A DNA stretch of 58,068 nucleotides from Salsipaludibacter albus (GTDB lineage: Bacteria > Actinomycetota > Nitriliruptoria > Nitriliruptorales > Nitriliruptoraceae), in NCBI RefSeq assembly GCF_019798055.1, contig NZ_JAHOPH010000024.1, forward strand, positions 1 through 58,068, in the 5' to 3' direction. The notes under the pieces were generated by a model that did no database searches, was not told the DNA's origin, and worked only from the letters and a program-made list of their open reading frames with translations. The position numbers were made by a program, and so were the translations under genes. Positions 48,854 through 56,899 of the stretch are shown here, one piece after another (positions within the stretch are counted from its first letter, which is position 1; every line of letters starts with the position of its first letter).

Positions 48854-49972
48854 GTGACGTTCCACGTCCCGTCCACGTCCCCCGGCCCCACCGTCGCACC
48901 GCCCCTGCACGGCATCGACCACCTCGAACTGTGGGTCGGCAACGCCCGCCAGGCCGCCCACTTCTGGATGACCGCCCTGGGCTTCGACGCCGTCGCGACC
49001 CTGCATCCGCATCCCGACCGCGTGTCGCACGTGCTCACCCAGGGCGACATCCGCCTGGTGATCACCGGTGCCCGCCTGGCCGACAGCGAGGTCGCCGCCC
49101 ACGTGCGACGCCACGGGCACGCCGTGCGCACGGTGGCCTTCCGGGTCGCCGACGCCACCCGGTCGCACGACCACGCGGTCGCCGGTGGGGCCCGGTCGGT
49201 GCAGGCGCCCCACCTCGTCGTCGATGATCGGGGTCCCCACATGGCGGCATCGGTGGCGGCCTTCGGGGACGTCGTCCACGCCTTCATCGAGGAGGCCGAG
49301 CCGTCCTCGCACGACGTGGCGGCCACGACCTGCGACCTGCCGACCGTCGCCCCCGGGCTCCCGGCGGTCGGACTGGTCGCGATCGACCACGTGGTGGGCA
49401 ACGTGCCGGCCGGCACCCTGGGCGAGTGGGTCGACCACCACGTCCGCACGCTCGGCCTGCAGCCGCTGAGCTCGTTCGGCGAGGACGTGTCGACGGACCG
49501 GACCGCCCTGCGCTCCACGGTGCTGCGCGACGCGTCCGGGACCGTCACCCTCCCCCTGAACGAGCCGGCGGCGGGCACGCACCGGTCCCAGATCGAGGAA
49601 TTCCTCGAGGCCAACGGGGGCCCCGGGGTCCAGCACGTGGCGATCCGCACCGACGACATCGTCGCATCGGTCGCGGCGATGCGACGTCGCGGCGTGCGGT
49701 TCCTCGACGTCCCCCGCGGCTACCACGTCGAGGCCCGACAGCGGGTCGGCGAGGTGGGTGCGTCCTGGGACCGGCTGGAGGAGCACGACATCCTGGTCGA
49801 CCGGGACGAGCAGGGCCACCTGCTGCAGGTGTTCACCGAGCCCCTCCAGGACCGTCCGACCCTGTTCCTGGAGTTCATCCAGCGCGAGGGTGCCACCGGC
49901 TTCGGTGCGGGCAACTTCGGGGCCCTGTTCGCCGCGATCGAGCGGGAGCAGGCTGCCCGGGGCAATCTCTGA
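48854..49972 (+). CDS. hppD: 4-hydroxyphenylpyruvate dioxygenase
   Basis: A 372-residue Fe(II) dioxygenase with two VOC-type domains, converting 4-hydroxyphenylpyruvate to homogentisate in tyrosine breakdown. The iron ligands are H179 (AIDHVVGN), H261 (GVQHVAIRT) and E340 (TLFLEFIQR). The C-terminal TGFGAGNFGALFAAIEREQ is the family hallmark. 4-Hydroxymandelate synthase is a close relative but less likely, since no antibiotic genes are nearby. The start is GTG with AGGAG 8 nt upstream; TACCGT (48810-48815) is a -10 candidate. No homogentisate dioxygenase gene lies in the window. Confidence 0.95.
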   Translation: MTFHVPSTSPGPTVAPPLHGIDHLELWVGNARQAAHFWMTALGFDAVATLHPHPDRVSHVLTQGDIRLVITGARLADSEVAAHVRRHGHAVRTVAFRVADATRSHDHAVAGGARSVQAPHLVVDDRGPHMAASVAAFGDVVHAFIEEAEPSSHDVAATTCDLPTVAPGLPAVGLVAIDHVVGNVPAGTLGEWVDHHVRTLGLQPLSSFGEDVSTDRTALRSTVLRDASGTVTLPLNEPAAGTHRSQIEEFLEANGGPGVQHVAIRTDDIVASVAAMRRRGVRFLDVPRGYHVEARQRVGEVGASWDRLEEHDILVDRDEQGHLLQVFTEPLQDRPTLFLEFIQREGATGFGAGNFGALFAAIEREQAARGNL

Positions 49973-49995
49973 CGACCCGCGCGTCCTGACCTCGC

Positions 49996-50991
49996 TCAGG
50001 CCCAGGCTGCCGCGATCGCGCGCAGGGCCGACTCGGCGTCCTCCAGGCTGGTGGCCAGCGGCTCGAGGGCCGGCACGGTGACACCGGCGTCGGTGTAGTC
50101 GGCGATGCGGGCGGCGACCGTGTCGGCGTCGCCGAGCAGGAACAGGTCGTCGACGACGTCGTCGGTGAAGGCGGCCACCATGGCCTCGCGGTCACCCGAC
50201 CGGGCCGCCCGGGCGATCTCCCGGGCGGTCTCGGTGTAGCCCATCCAGTCGTAGAAGCGGTTGTAGCCCGGCGTCGCGATGTAGGGCGCGAAGGTCTGCC
50301 GCACGACGGCACGCATGGCCGGGACGTCGTCGGTCACCCCGACGAACAGTCGCGCCACCACCGGGAAGTCGGCCGGCAGCTCCCTGCCCGCGGCGGTCGC
50401 GCCGGTCCGCACCTCGGCCAGCATGTCCTCGAGGTGGTGCGGCCCGAACTGGTTCAGGCACAGCCCGTCGGCGAGTTCCCCGGTCAGGCGCAGTGACTGG
50501 CGGTTCAGGGAGCCGATGAAGAGCGGGACCGGCGTGGGTGCCGGGGCCGGGTAGCGGTAGCCCCCCATCCGCACGTGGTCGCCGTCCAGCGACCCGCGCT
50601 CACCGTCGAGCACCGGGCGCAGGGCCAGGGCCATCTCGCGGACGTGCTGGAGCGGGCGGTCCCAGGCGATCCCGCCGAAGCGCTCAACCAGTGGTGGGGA
50701 GGAGGCACCGATCCCCAGCGTGAACCGGCCACCGGTGAGGTCGGCCAGGCTCAGGGCCGACATGGCCAGGACGAAGGCGGTCCGTGTCTGCACGGGCACC
50801 ACGGCGACGCCCAGGTCCATGTCGGTGCCGGGGGCGAGCGCTCCCAGGATCGTCATCGCGTCCGGACCGGCCACCTCCGACGCCCACCCCTCGGCGAACT
50901 CCAGGTCGGCGGTGCGCCGCACGAGCTCGACGACGGCCCGGCTGCCGATGGCGGTCGGACCGAGCGACAGGGACAGCCGGGGACGAGGCAT
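49996..50991 (-). CDS. LLM-class (F420-type) flavin oxidoreductase
   Basis: A 331-residue luciferase-like monooxygenase-fold protein. Typical elements are the N-terminal strand and helix (LSLGPTAIGSRAVVELVRR), AMSALSLADLTGGRFTLGIG, and the phosphate-binding segment PLFIGSLNRQSLRLTGELAD. Actinobacterial members of this subgroup mostly use coenzyme F420 rather than FMN, and the substrate is unknown. It converges on hppD with 23 nt between stop codons and diverges from the lipoprotein gene. No regulatory signal is evident. Confidence 0.9.
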   Translation of the reverse strand: MPRPRLSLSLGPTAIGSRAVVELVRRTADLEFAEGWASEVAGPDAMTILGALAPGTDMDLGVAVVPVQTRTAFVLAMSALSLADLTGGRFTLGIGASSPPLVERFGGIAWDRPLQHVREMALALRPVLDGERGSLDGDHVRMGGYRYPAPAPTPVPLFIGSLNRQSLRLTGELADGLCLNQFGPHHLEDMLAEVRTGATAAGRELPADFPVVARLFVGVTDDVPAMRAVVRQTFAPYIATPGYNRFYDWMGYTETAREIARAARSGDREAMVAAFTDDVVDDLFLLGDADTVAARIADYTDAGVTVPALEPLATSLEDAESALRAIAAAWA

Positions 50992-51134
50992 GGAGGCTCC
51001 GGGTGCACGGGGTCGGCGTCGAGGACCAGCCTAGGTGGGTGACCACCACGCCCGTGGTGGCTGTGCCGCCGCTGTACCGTGTCCGGCCGACTGGTCGCGT
51101 CGCCCGACCGGTGACTGCCGATCCCGAGGCCGTC

Positions 51135-51950
51135 GTGTCCCCTCGTCGCTCGCTGCCCCGACTGCTGCCCTGGTTCGCGGCTGCCGTGGTGCTGGCCGGC
51201 TGCCCCGGCGGATCCGAGTCTCCAGCCCCGACCAGCCCGGTGCAGGACGCCTCGGCAGGCCCGTCGTCGTCGGACCCGTCGGTGACGTCGTCGGACGCCA
51301 CCGAGCCGGCGGCCACGCCGACCCCGACCCCCAGCCCGACGCCGGTGTCGGCACCCAGCGGGAGCGGCGCCGTCGTGGTCGTGGCCGCGGACGACACCAC
51401 GGAGGCCCCGGTCGGCGGGGACTGCATGGTCTCGGGTCCGGCGCTGCCCGACGACCCGGTCGGGGACGTCCTGCTCGACGACGTGGAGGTGCTGATCGGC
51501 GTCGACACCTTCGTCGGGCCGGTCGGCGAGTCGGTCACCGACCGGCCCCTGGTCGTCGTGGTCGACGGCGAGGCCGACGACGCGACCGTGCGGATGACCG
51601 GCGGTCCGGTCGTGGACTGGGACACGTGGCAGGGGCCGATCGGGTCGCTGGAACTGGCGGACCCGGTCGCCGTCGACGGGGTCACCACGGTCCAGGCCCG
51701 CCTGACGGCGCGTCTCGCACGTGGCGAGCAGGTCTACCGCCGAGAGCGTGCACCCCAGCCCGCACCGACGGAACCGGCTCCCGCCACGCCCGCCCCGACC
51801 GACACCCCGACGGCGGCGGCGTCCGGGGTGACGTCAGGGGTGGCCGACGTGCGGCAGGTCGCGCTGGTCCAGCCGGCTCCCTCGCCCAGTGCGGCTCCCG
51901 TCGAGGCCCTCGACCTCGCCCTGGACGTGGTCTGCACGGTCGTGGGATGA
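51135..51950 (+). CDS. Putative lipoprotein with Thr/Pro/Ser-rich linkers
   Basis: A 271-residue protein with a lipoprotein signal (MSPRRSLPRLLPWFAAAV, then lipobox LAGC with C23). A Ser/Pro/Thr-rich linker follows, with PTPTPSPTP, then a globular beta-rich part (about 85-200, VLLDDVEVLIGVDTFVGPVG) and a second Pro/Ala/Thr-rich region before a short C-terminal strand. I do not recognise the domain. The GTG start is chosen for the signal peptide and a GAGG Shine-Dalgarno 5 nt upstream; the open frame continues far upstream without a signal. TACCGT at 51075-51080 is a -10 candidate. The convergent acetoacetyl-CoA synthetase ends 3 nt away. Confidence 0.72.
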   Translation: MSPRRSLPRLLPWFAAAVVLAGCPGGSESPAPTSPVQDASAGPSSSDPSVTSSDATEPAATPTPTPSPTPVSAPSGSGAVVVVAADDTTEAPVGGDCMVSGPALPDDPVGDVLLDDVEVLIGVDTFVGPVGESVTDRPLVVVVDGEADDATVRMTGGPVVDWDTWQGPIGSLELADPVAVDGVTTVQARLTARLARGEQVYRRERAPQPAPTEPAPATPAPTDTPTAAASGVTSGVADVRQVALVQPAPSPSAAPVEALDLALDVVCTVVG

Positions 51951-51953
51951 GGT

Positions 51954-53978
51954 TCAGCCCCGGCGTTCGGCCTCGGCCCAGTCGGCGAAGGCCTGCAGGC
52001 TCGCCGGGTTCGCCAGGGCACCGCGCGAGGCTGCCTCGTCCACCGGCGTCCCCGCCAGGATCCGCTTGACCGGCACCTCGAGCCGCTTGCCCGACAGGGT
52101 GCGCGGGATCGCCTCGACCGCGACGACGCGGTCCGGCACGTGCCGTGGGGACAGCTGGTCGCGCAGCGTGGCGCGGACCTCTGCCACGAGGTCGTCGTCG
52201 ACGCTCGCGCCGTCGGCCGGTGCGAGGAACAGGACGAGCTCGCCCATCGAGTCGTCGGGGTCCTGGCCGGGCAGGTGGACCACCAGGGCGTCGTCGACCC
52301 GGTCGATCGGGTCGACGACCGCGTAGAACTCCGCCGTCCCCAGGCGGACGCCGCCACGGTTGAGGGTGGCGTCCGAACGGCCGCTGATGATGCAGGATCC
52401 ACGCTCGGTGATCGTGATCCAGTCGCCGTGGCGCCACACGCCCGGGATGTCGTCGAAGTAGGCCTCGCGCAGGCGGCTGCCGTCGTCGTCACCCCAGAAG
52501 GCCACGGGCATGGAGGGCATCGGCTCGGTGATGACCAGTTCGCCCTCCGTGCCGACGACGGGCCGGTGGTCGTCGTCGTAGGCGGCCACGCTCGCGCCGA
52601 GCATCCGGCACGGGATCTCGCCCCGACGGACCTCCACGAGCGGCGCCGGCCCCACGAAGGCGGTGCACAGGTCGGTCCCACCGGACAACGAGCCGATCTG
52701 GGCGCGCGAGGACACCTCGGCGGCGAGCCAGTCGAACCCGGCCGGGGGCAGCGGCGCGCCCGTGGAGCCGATCCCACGCAGTCGCGACAGGTCGTGGTCG
52801 GTGCCCGGATGGATGCCCGCCTTGCGACAGGCCATGACGAACGGGGCGGAGACACCCGCGTAGGTGGTGCGGCTGTCGGCGACCAGCTCCCACAGCGTGT
52901 CGAGGTCGGGATGGCCCGGGTTGCCGTCGAACATGATCGTGGCCGCCCCCACCAGCCCGGCCGAGACCAGGAAGTTCCACATCATCCAGCCGGTCGTGGA
53001 GTACCAGAAGAAGCGATCGCGACGGCCCATGTCCAGGTGCAGCCCGAACGTCTTGCAGTGCTCCAGCAGGATGCCCCCGTGTCCGTGGACGATCGGCTTG
53101 GGCAACCCGGTCGTCCCGGACGAGAACAGGACGTACAGGGGATGGTCGAACGGCACCTCCACGAAGTCCATGTCGCCCGGCTGGCCGGCGAGCTCGTCCC
53201 AGGGGATGGCGTGGCGGAGTTCGGCGTCCGGGTCGAGGTAGCCCAGTGCCACCAGGTGCTCGACCGAGTCGAGGGCGTCGAGGACCGCCGCGACCTCGTC
53301 GCGTCGGTCGATCCCGCGATCGCCCCAGCGGTAGCCGTCCACGGCCAGCAGGACCTTCGGCTCGACCTGGGAGAGTCGGTCGATGACCGAGCGGGTCCCG
53401 AACTCCGGGGCGACCGAGGACCAGATCGCGCCCAGGGAGGCGGTCGCCAGGAAGGCCACCAGGGTCTCGGGGATGTTGGGGAGCCAGGCCGCGACCCGGT
53501 CGCCGCGGCCGACCCCGAGTCGTTGCAGGCCGGCGCGGACGGCCCCCACGGCCGTGTTCAGCTGCCGCAGGGTCAGGGCGCTGTCCGGGCGGGTCTGGGA
53601 CCGCGCGATGATCGTGGCGTCGTCGGCCGCGCGTCCCCGGGTGGCGAGCAGGTGCCGGGCGTAGTTGATCCGCGCCTCGGGGAACCACACCGCACCGGGC
53701 ATGGACGCATCGGCGAGGGCCGGCCCCGGGCGGGTGTCGGACGCGACGTTGAACTCGTCCCACACCGCTGCCCAGAACGCCCCCGGGTCGCTCGTCGACC
53801 ACTCCCACGCGGCCTCGTAGCCACCGTCGGCGACCCGGCGCGGCGCGTACTCCTGCAGGAACCGCCCCATCCGGGTGGTCGTGGGGTCGGTCGGCGGCGA
53901 CCACATGACCGGCGGCTCCCGCCGGGGCCGGTCCGGGTCGTCGTCGGGACCGGGCGGGCCGGGCTCGCGATCGGTCAT
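51954..53978 (-). CDS. Acetoacetate-CoA ligase
   Basis: A 674-residue adenylate-forming enzyme of the acetoacetyl-CoA synthetase type. The P-loop is VLFSSGTTGLPKP (about 285-297). The acetoacetate-type sequence IGSLSGGTDLCTAFVG and the C-terminal ISGRSDATLNRGGVRLGTAE, then IPRTLSGKRLEVPVKRIL (catalytic Lys) are typical. It activates acetoacetate for use as carbon source or for lipid synthesis, in keeping with WS/DGAT and acyl-CoA genes elsewhere in the window. The N-terminal 25 residues are Pro/Asp/Arg-rich. It diverges from the phosphohexomutase gene. Confidence 0.94.
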   Translation of the reverse strand: MTDREPGPPGPDDDPDRPRREPPVMWSPPTDPTTTRMGRFLQEYAPRRVADGGYEAAWEWSTSDPGAFWAAVWDEFNVASDTRPGPALADASMPGAVWFPEARINYARHLLATRGRAADDATIIARSQTRPDSALTLRQLNTAVGAVRAGLQRLGVGRGDRVAAWLPNIPETLVAFLATASLGAIWSSVAPEFGTRSVIDRLSQVEPKVLLAVDGYRWGDRGIDRRDEVAAVLDALDSVEHLVALGYLDPDAELRHAIPWDELAGQPGDMDFVEVPFDHPLYVLFSSGTTGLPKPIVHGHGGILLEHCKTFGLHLDMGRRDRFFWYSTTGWMMWNFLVSAGLVGAATIMFDGNPGHPDLDTLWELVADSRTTYAGVSAPFVMACRKAGIHPGTDHDLSRLRGIGSTGAPLPPAGFDWLAAEVSSRAQIGSLSGGTDLCTAFVGPAPLVEVRRGEIPCRMLGASVAAYDDDHRPVVGTEGELVITEPMPSMPVAFWGDDDGSRLREAYFDDIPGVWRHGDWITITERGSCIISGRSDATLNRGGVRLGTAEFYAVVDPIDRVDDALVVHLPGQDPDDSMGELVLFLAPADGASVDDDLVAEVRATLRDQLSPRHVPDRVVAVEAIPRTLSGKRLEVPVKRILAGTPVDEAASRGALANPASLQAFADWAEAERRG

Positions 53979-54110
53979 GGTCGCCCTGTCGTCGGGCCGC
54001 TGAGGGTAGGCGCGCCACCGGCGGCGTTGTCGGCCGTCGGGTCACCGGCCGAGGGACGGGTGCCGCCCTATCGTGGCGTGGGCGTCGTCGGGTCGAGGAG
54101 CGGGAGCGGG

Positions 54111-55799
54111 ATGGACCAGGAGTTGCTCGCGCGTGCACGTGCCTGGGTGGCCGGTGATCCGGATCGCGACTCGGCGGCCCAGCTCCAGGCGATGGTCGAC
54201 GCCGGGGCCGAGGAGGCCCTGCGCGACCACGTGGCCGGGGACCTGGCCTTCGGTACCGCCGGGCTGCGCGGGGCGGTCGGACCGGGCCCCGACCGGATGA
54301 ACCGGGCCGTGGTGATCCGGGCGACCCGCGGTCTCGCCGACCACCTGCTGGCCACGGTCGACGGGGCGCGTGAGCGGGGGGTCGCGGTGGGCTTCGACGC
54401 CCGACCGGACTCCGAGCGCTTCGCCCACGACGTGATGTCGGTGCTGCTGGCCGCGGGCTTCACGGTGCACGCCCACCTCACGCCGACCGCCACCCCACTG
54501 GTGGCCTTCGCCGCCCGGCGCCTGTCCACGGCCGCAGCGGTCGTGGTGACGGCGTCACACAACCCCCCGGCCGACAACGGCTACAAGGTCTACGACCAGC
54601 ACGGTGTCCAGATCACCCCACCCGACGACCGGCTGATCGCGGAGGCCATCGCTGCCGTGGGCCCCGCGGTCGACGTTCCCGGGGTCGGCGACGGCATCGA
54701 GGGCGTCCACGAACTCGGGGAGGAGGCCATGGCGGCCTACGTCGCCGCGATCACCGCTGACGAGGTGGTCGCCGCGCCCCGCGGCGACCACCCGTCGGTC
54801 CCGCTGGTGGTCACCCCCATGCATGGTGTGGGCGGGGGTCCGGTCGAGCGGATCCTGCAGGCGCGTGGGCACCACGTGGTCCGCGTGGACGGGCAGTGGG
54901 AGCCCGACGGCAGGTTCCCGACCGTGGACTTCCCCAACCCCGAGGAGCCCGGGGCGCTCGACCTGGCCGAGGCCACCGCGACGGACGTGGGCGCAGCGGT
55001 CATCCTGGCCAACGACCCCGACGCCGACCGGCTCGCCGTGGCCGTGCCGACGGCACAGGGGTGGCGACGGCTCAGCGGCGACGAGGTCGGCTGCGTGTTC
55101 GCCCACCACCTGCTGTCGCGGACGGGTGGCGACCTGGAGCGTCCGCTCGTGGCGTCGTCGATCGTGTCGTCGGCGAGGCTGGGGCGCATCGCGGCCGCGT
55201 TCGACGCCCGACACGAGGTCACCCTGACCGGCTTCAAGTGGCTCTGGCGGGCCGGTCGCGAGCTCGCCGACCAGGGCTGGCACTGGGTCATGGGCTACGA
55301 GGAGGCGCTGGGTTACAGCCTCGGGGACGCCGTCCGGGACAAGGACGGGATCAACGCCGCCGCGACCATGGCCGACCTGGTGGTGGAGCTGGCCGCCGAG
55401 GGGCGGGTGCTGGTCGACCTGCTCGCCGACCTCGACGAACGCTACGGGCGCTGGGCAAACGTCCAGGCCTCGGTCCGGCGCACCGGCGCCACCGGGGCCG
55501 ACGAGATCCTCGCGGCGGTCGACGCCGCGACCCGGGTGGACGGGGACGCGCTCGGGATGCGCACGATCGAGCGGGTCGTGGACCACCGTGCACCCACGCC
55601 GGACGCGCCCGCGTGGCGACCGACCACGCCGCTGGTGGTGTGGCACCTGTCTGGCGGCGGACGGGTGCTCGTGCGACCGTCGGGGACCGAGCCGAAGCTC
55701 AAGGTCTACGTCGACCTGCCGCTGGACGACGGCGAGGAGGCCGGGCTCGGCGACGTGCTGGCCGGGCGGACGGTCGAACTGCTGGGCATCGGCGACTGA
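54111..55799 (+). CDS. Phosphomannomutase / phosphoglucomutase
   Basis: A 562-residue alpha-D-phosphohexomutase. Catalytic features are the phosphoserine loop VTASHNPPADNGYKVY (Ser at about 148), the magnesium site NDPDADRLAV (about 302), the sugar-specificity GYEEALGYSLGD and the phosphate-binding VRPSGTEPKLKVYV. The size and the GYEEALGY signature fit the larger PgcA/PmmB type used for glucose-1-phosphate or mannose-1-phosphate interconversion. The ATG follows GAGGAGCGGGAG, and TATCGT at 54069-54074 is a -10 candidate. The NurA-like gene lies 85 nt downstream. Confidence 0.93.
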   Translation: MDQELLARARAWVAGDPDRDSAAQLQAMVDAGAEEALRDHVAGDLAFGTAGLRGAVGPGPDRMNRAVVIRATRGLADHLLATVDGARERGVAVGFDARPDSERFAHDVMSVLLAAGFTVHAHLTPTATPLVAFAARRLSTAAAVVVTASHNPPADNGYKVYDQHGVQITPPDDRLIAEAIAAVGPAVDVPGVGDGIEGVHELGEEAMAAYVAAITADEVVAAPRGDHPSVPLVVTPMHGVGGGPVERILQARGHHVVRVDGQWEPDGRFPTVDFPNPEEPGALDLAEATATDVGAAVILANDPDADRLAVAVPTAQGWRRLSGDEVGCVFAHHLLSRTGGDLERPLVASSIVSSARLGRIAAAFDARHEVTLTGFKWLWRAGRELADQGWHWVMGYEEALGYSLGDAVRDKDGINAAATMADLVVELAAEGRVLVDLLADLDERYGRWANVQASVRRTGATGADEILAAVDAATRVDGDALGMRTIERVVDHRAPTPDAPAWRPTTPLVVWHLSGGGRVLVRPSGTEPKLKVYVDLPLDDGEEAGLGDVLAGRTVELLGIGD

Positions 55800-55884
55800 G
55801 CAGCGCGGCGACGCGTGTCGCACGGCGTCGGCACCATGGGGTCCGTGCCCGTCCCGACCCCGCCCCCCCATCAACGAGGTGCAC

Positions 55885-56793
55885 GTGCGCTACGCAATCG
55901 ACGCCTGGGACCCCAACTACGGCGCCGCGGTCGCGCCGGTGCTCGACCAGTCGACCGCACCCCGCGACCTCGACGTCGAGCGGCCCGAGCGCGACTGGGC
56001 CCCGATCGCCGCGGGGACGACGCCCGCGCACGACGTGCTGTTCGTGGACGGCGTGCGCCGGATCGACGCCCGCGTCTGGGCCGTGGGCGACACCCACACG
56101 GCCCCCGCGCTGGCCGTGTCCGTGGCCGCCGGGGCCGTGCGGTGCAACGCCACGGCGCGGGTCGTGGACACCCGCGTCGCGCGCTTCCTGGTCGGTCGAG
56201 CTGGCCTGGCGCCGATCACGGGCTCCGGGCTGGCCTGGACGCCGCTGGCCGCGGCCGACGACGACGAGGCGACGCTCGTGCAGGCGGTCCAGTCCGAGAT
56301 GGGTCGACTGGAGGCCCTCGTGGCCGGGGACGTGCCCGATGCCGACCTGGTCGTCCTGGACGGCCCGCTGAGCGGCCGGACCCACCTGGACGACGCGGTC
56401 GGCTACGTCAAGAGCCACCGCATGTCGTACCTGCCCGCGTCGGTCGAGGGCGTGGTGCGGCGGCTCGGGCCCGGGGAGCGCACCCCCGTGTTCCTGTTGC
56501 AGGCCAACTGGCCACGGTTCTCGTGGTACCTGCGGCTGCCGGGTGGCACCGGTCATCCGTGGGCGGGTGTCGTGCGCATCGAGGCTCCGGCCAACGTCAC
56601 CGAGGTCGGCGCGGCCGTGGCACTGGCCGACGTCGTGGGGGCCACGCTGCCACGGTTCGCCTCGCCGGCGCACCGGGACGCGCGCGCCCCGGTCAACCTC
56701 CTGCCGATCGCCGGGCTCGAGGACACCCTGCACCACCTGCTGGGCGACCGCGACCTGCTCACCCGGCGCCTGCGTCTCGCCGTGGCGTCCTGA
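55885..56793 (+). CDS. NurA-like nuclease domain protein
   Basis: A 302-residue protein opening MRYAIDAWDPNYGAAV, as in a conserved actinobacterial family. The residue pattern matches the NurA nuclease fold: D55 in LFVDGVRR (motif I), E138 in a helix, D159 in VVLDGPLSGR, K176 in VGYVKSHRM, and a late RFASPAHRDARAP segment. NurA works as a dimer beside HerA, degrading DNA ends during resection. This assignment is from motif order, not a search. The start is GTG at 55885 with GAGG 5 nt upstream; GTG at 55879 is less well placed. The HerA-like gene of this genome lies about 41 kb away. Confidence 0.68.
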   Translation: MRYAIDAWDPNYGAAVAPVLDQSTAPRDLDVERPERDWAPIAAGTTPAHDVLFVDGVRRIDARVWAVGDTHTAPALAVSVAAGAVRCNATARVVDTRVARFLVGRAGLAPITGSGLAWTPLAAADDDEATLVQAVQSEMGRLEALVAGDVPDADLVVLDGPLSGRTHLDDAVGYVKSHRMSYLPASVEGVVRRLGPGERTPVFLLQANWPRFSWYLRLPGGTGHPWAGVVRIEAPANVTEVGAAVALADVVGATLPRFASPAHRDARAPVNLLPIAGLEDTLHHLLGDRDLLTRRLRLAVAS

Positions 56794-56863
56794 AAGGGCC
56801 CACAGCGAGGAACGGGAGCACGGCAGTAGCCTCCACGACGTGTCGCCGTCCGGGCGTCCGGCC

Positions 56864-56899
56864 AAGGAGGAACTCGACACCGTGTCCTCTCGCCGATGA
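56864..56899 (+). promoter_or_regulatory. Strong Shine-Dalgarno with 5-codon leader frame overlapping the AAA regulator start
   Basis: AAGGAGGA (56864-56871) precedes a GTG at 56882 that opens a frame of five codons, M-S-S-R-R, ending with TGA at 56897-56899. That stop overlaps the ATG of the AAA regulator (56896) in an ATGA arrangement. The main ATG itself has no close Shine-Dalgarno. Its translation may therefore depend on ribosomes that end the short leader frame. Confidence 0.45.

Noticed and set aside
52140-54110. Long plus-strand frame upstream of the phosphohexomutase start
   Set aside because: This part is antisense to acetoacetyl-CoA synthetase. Homology to phosphohexomutases begins only at the ATG at 54111, which has a good Shine-Dalgarno.
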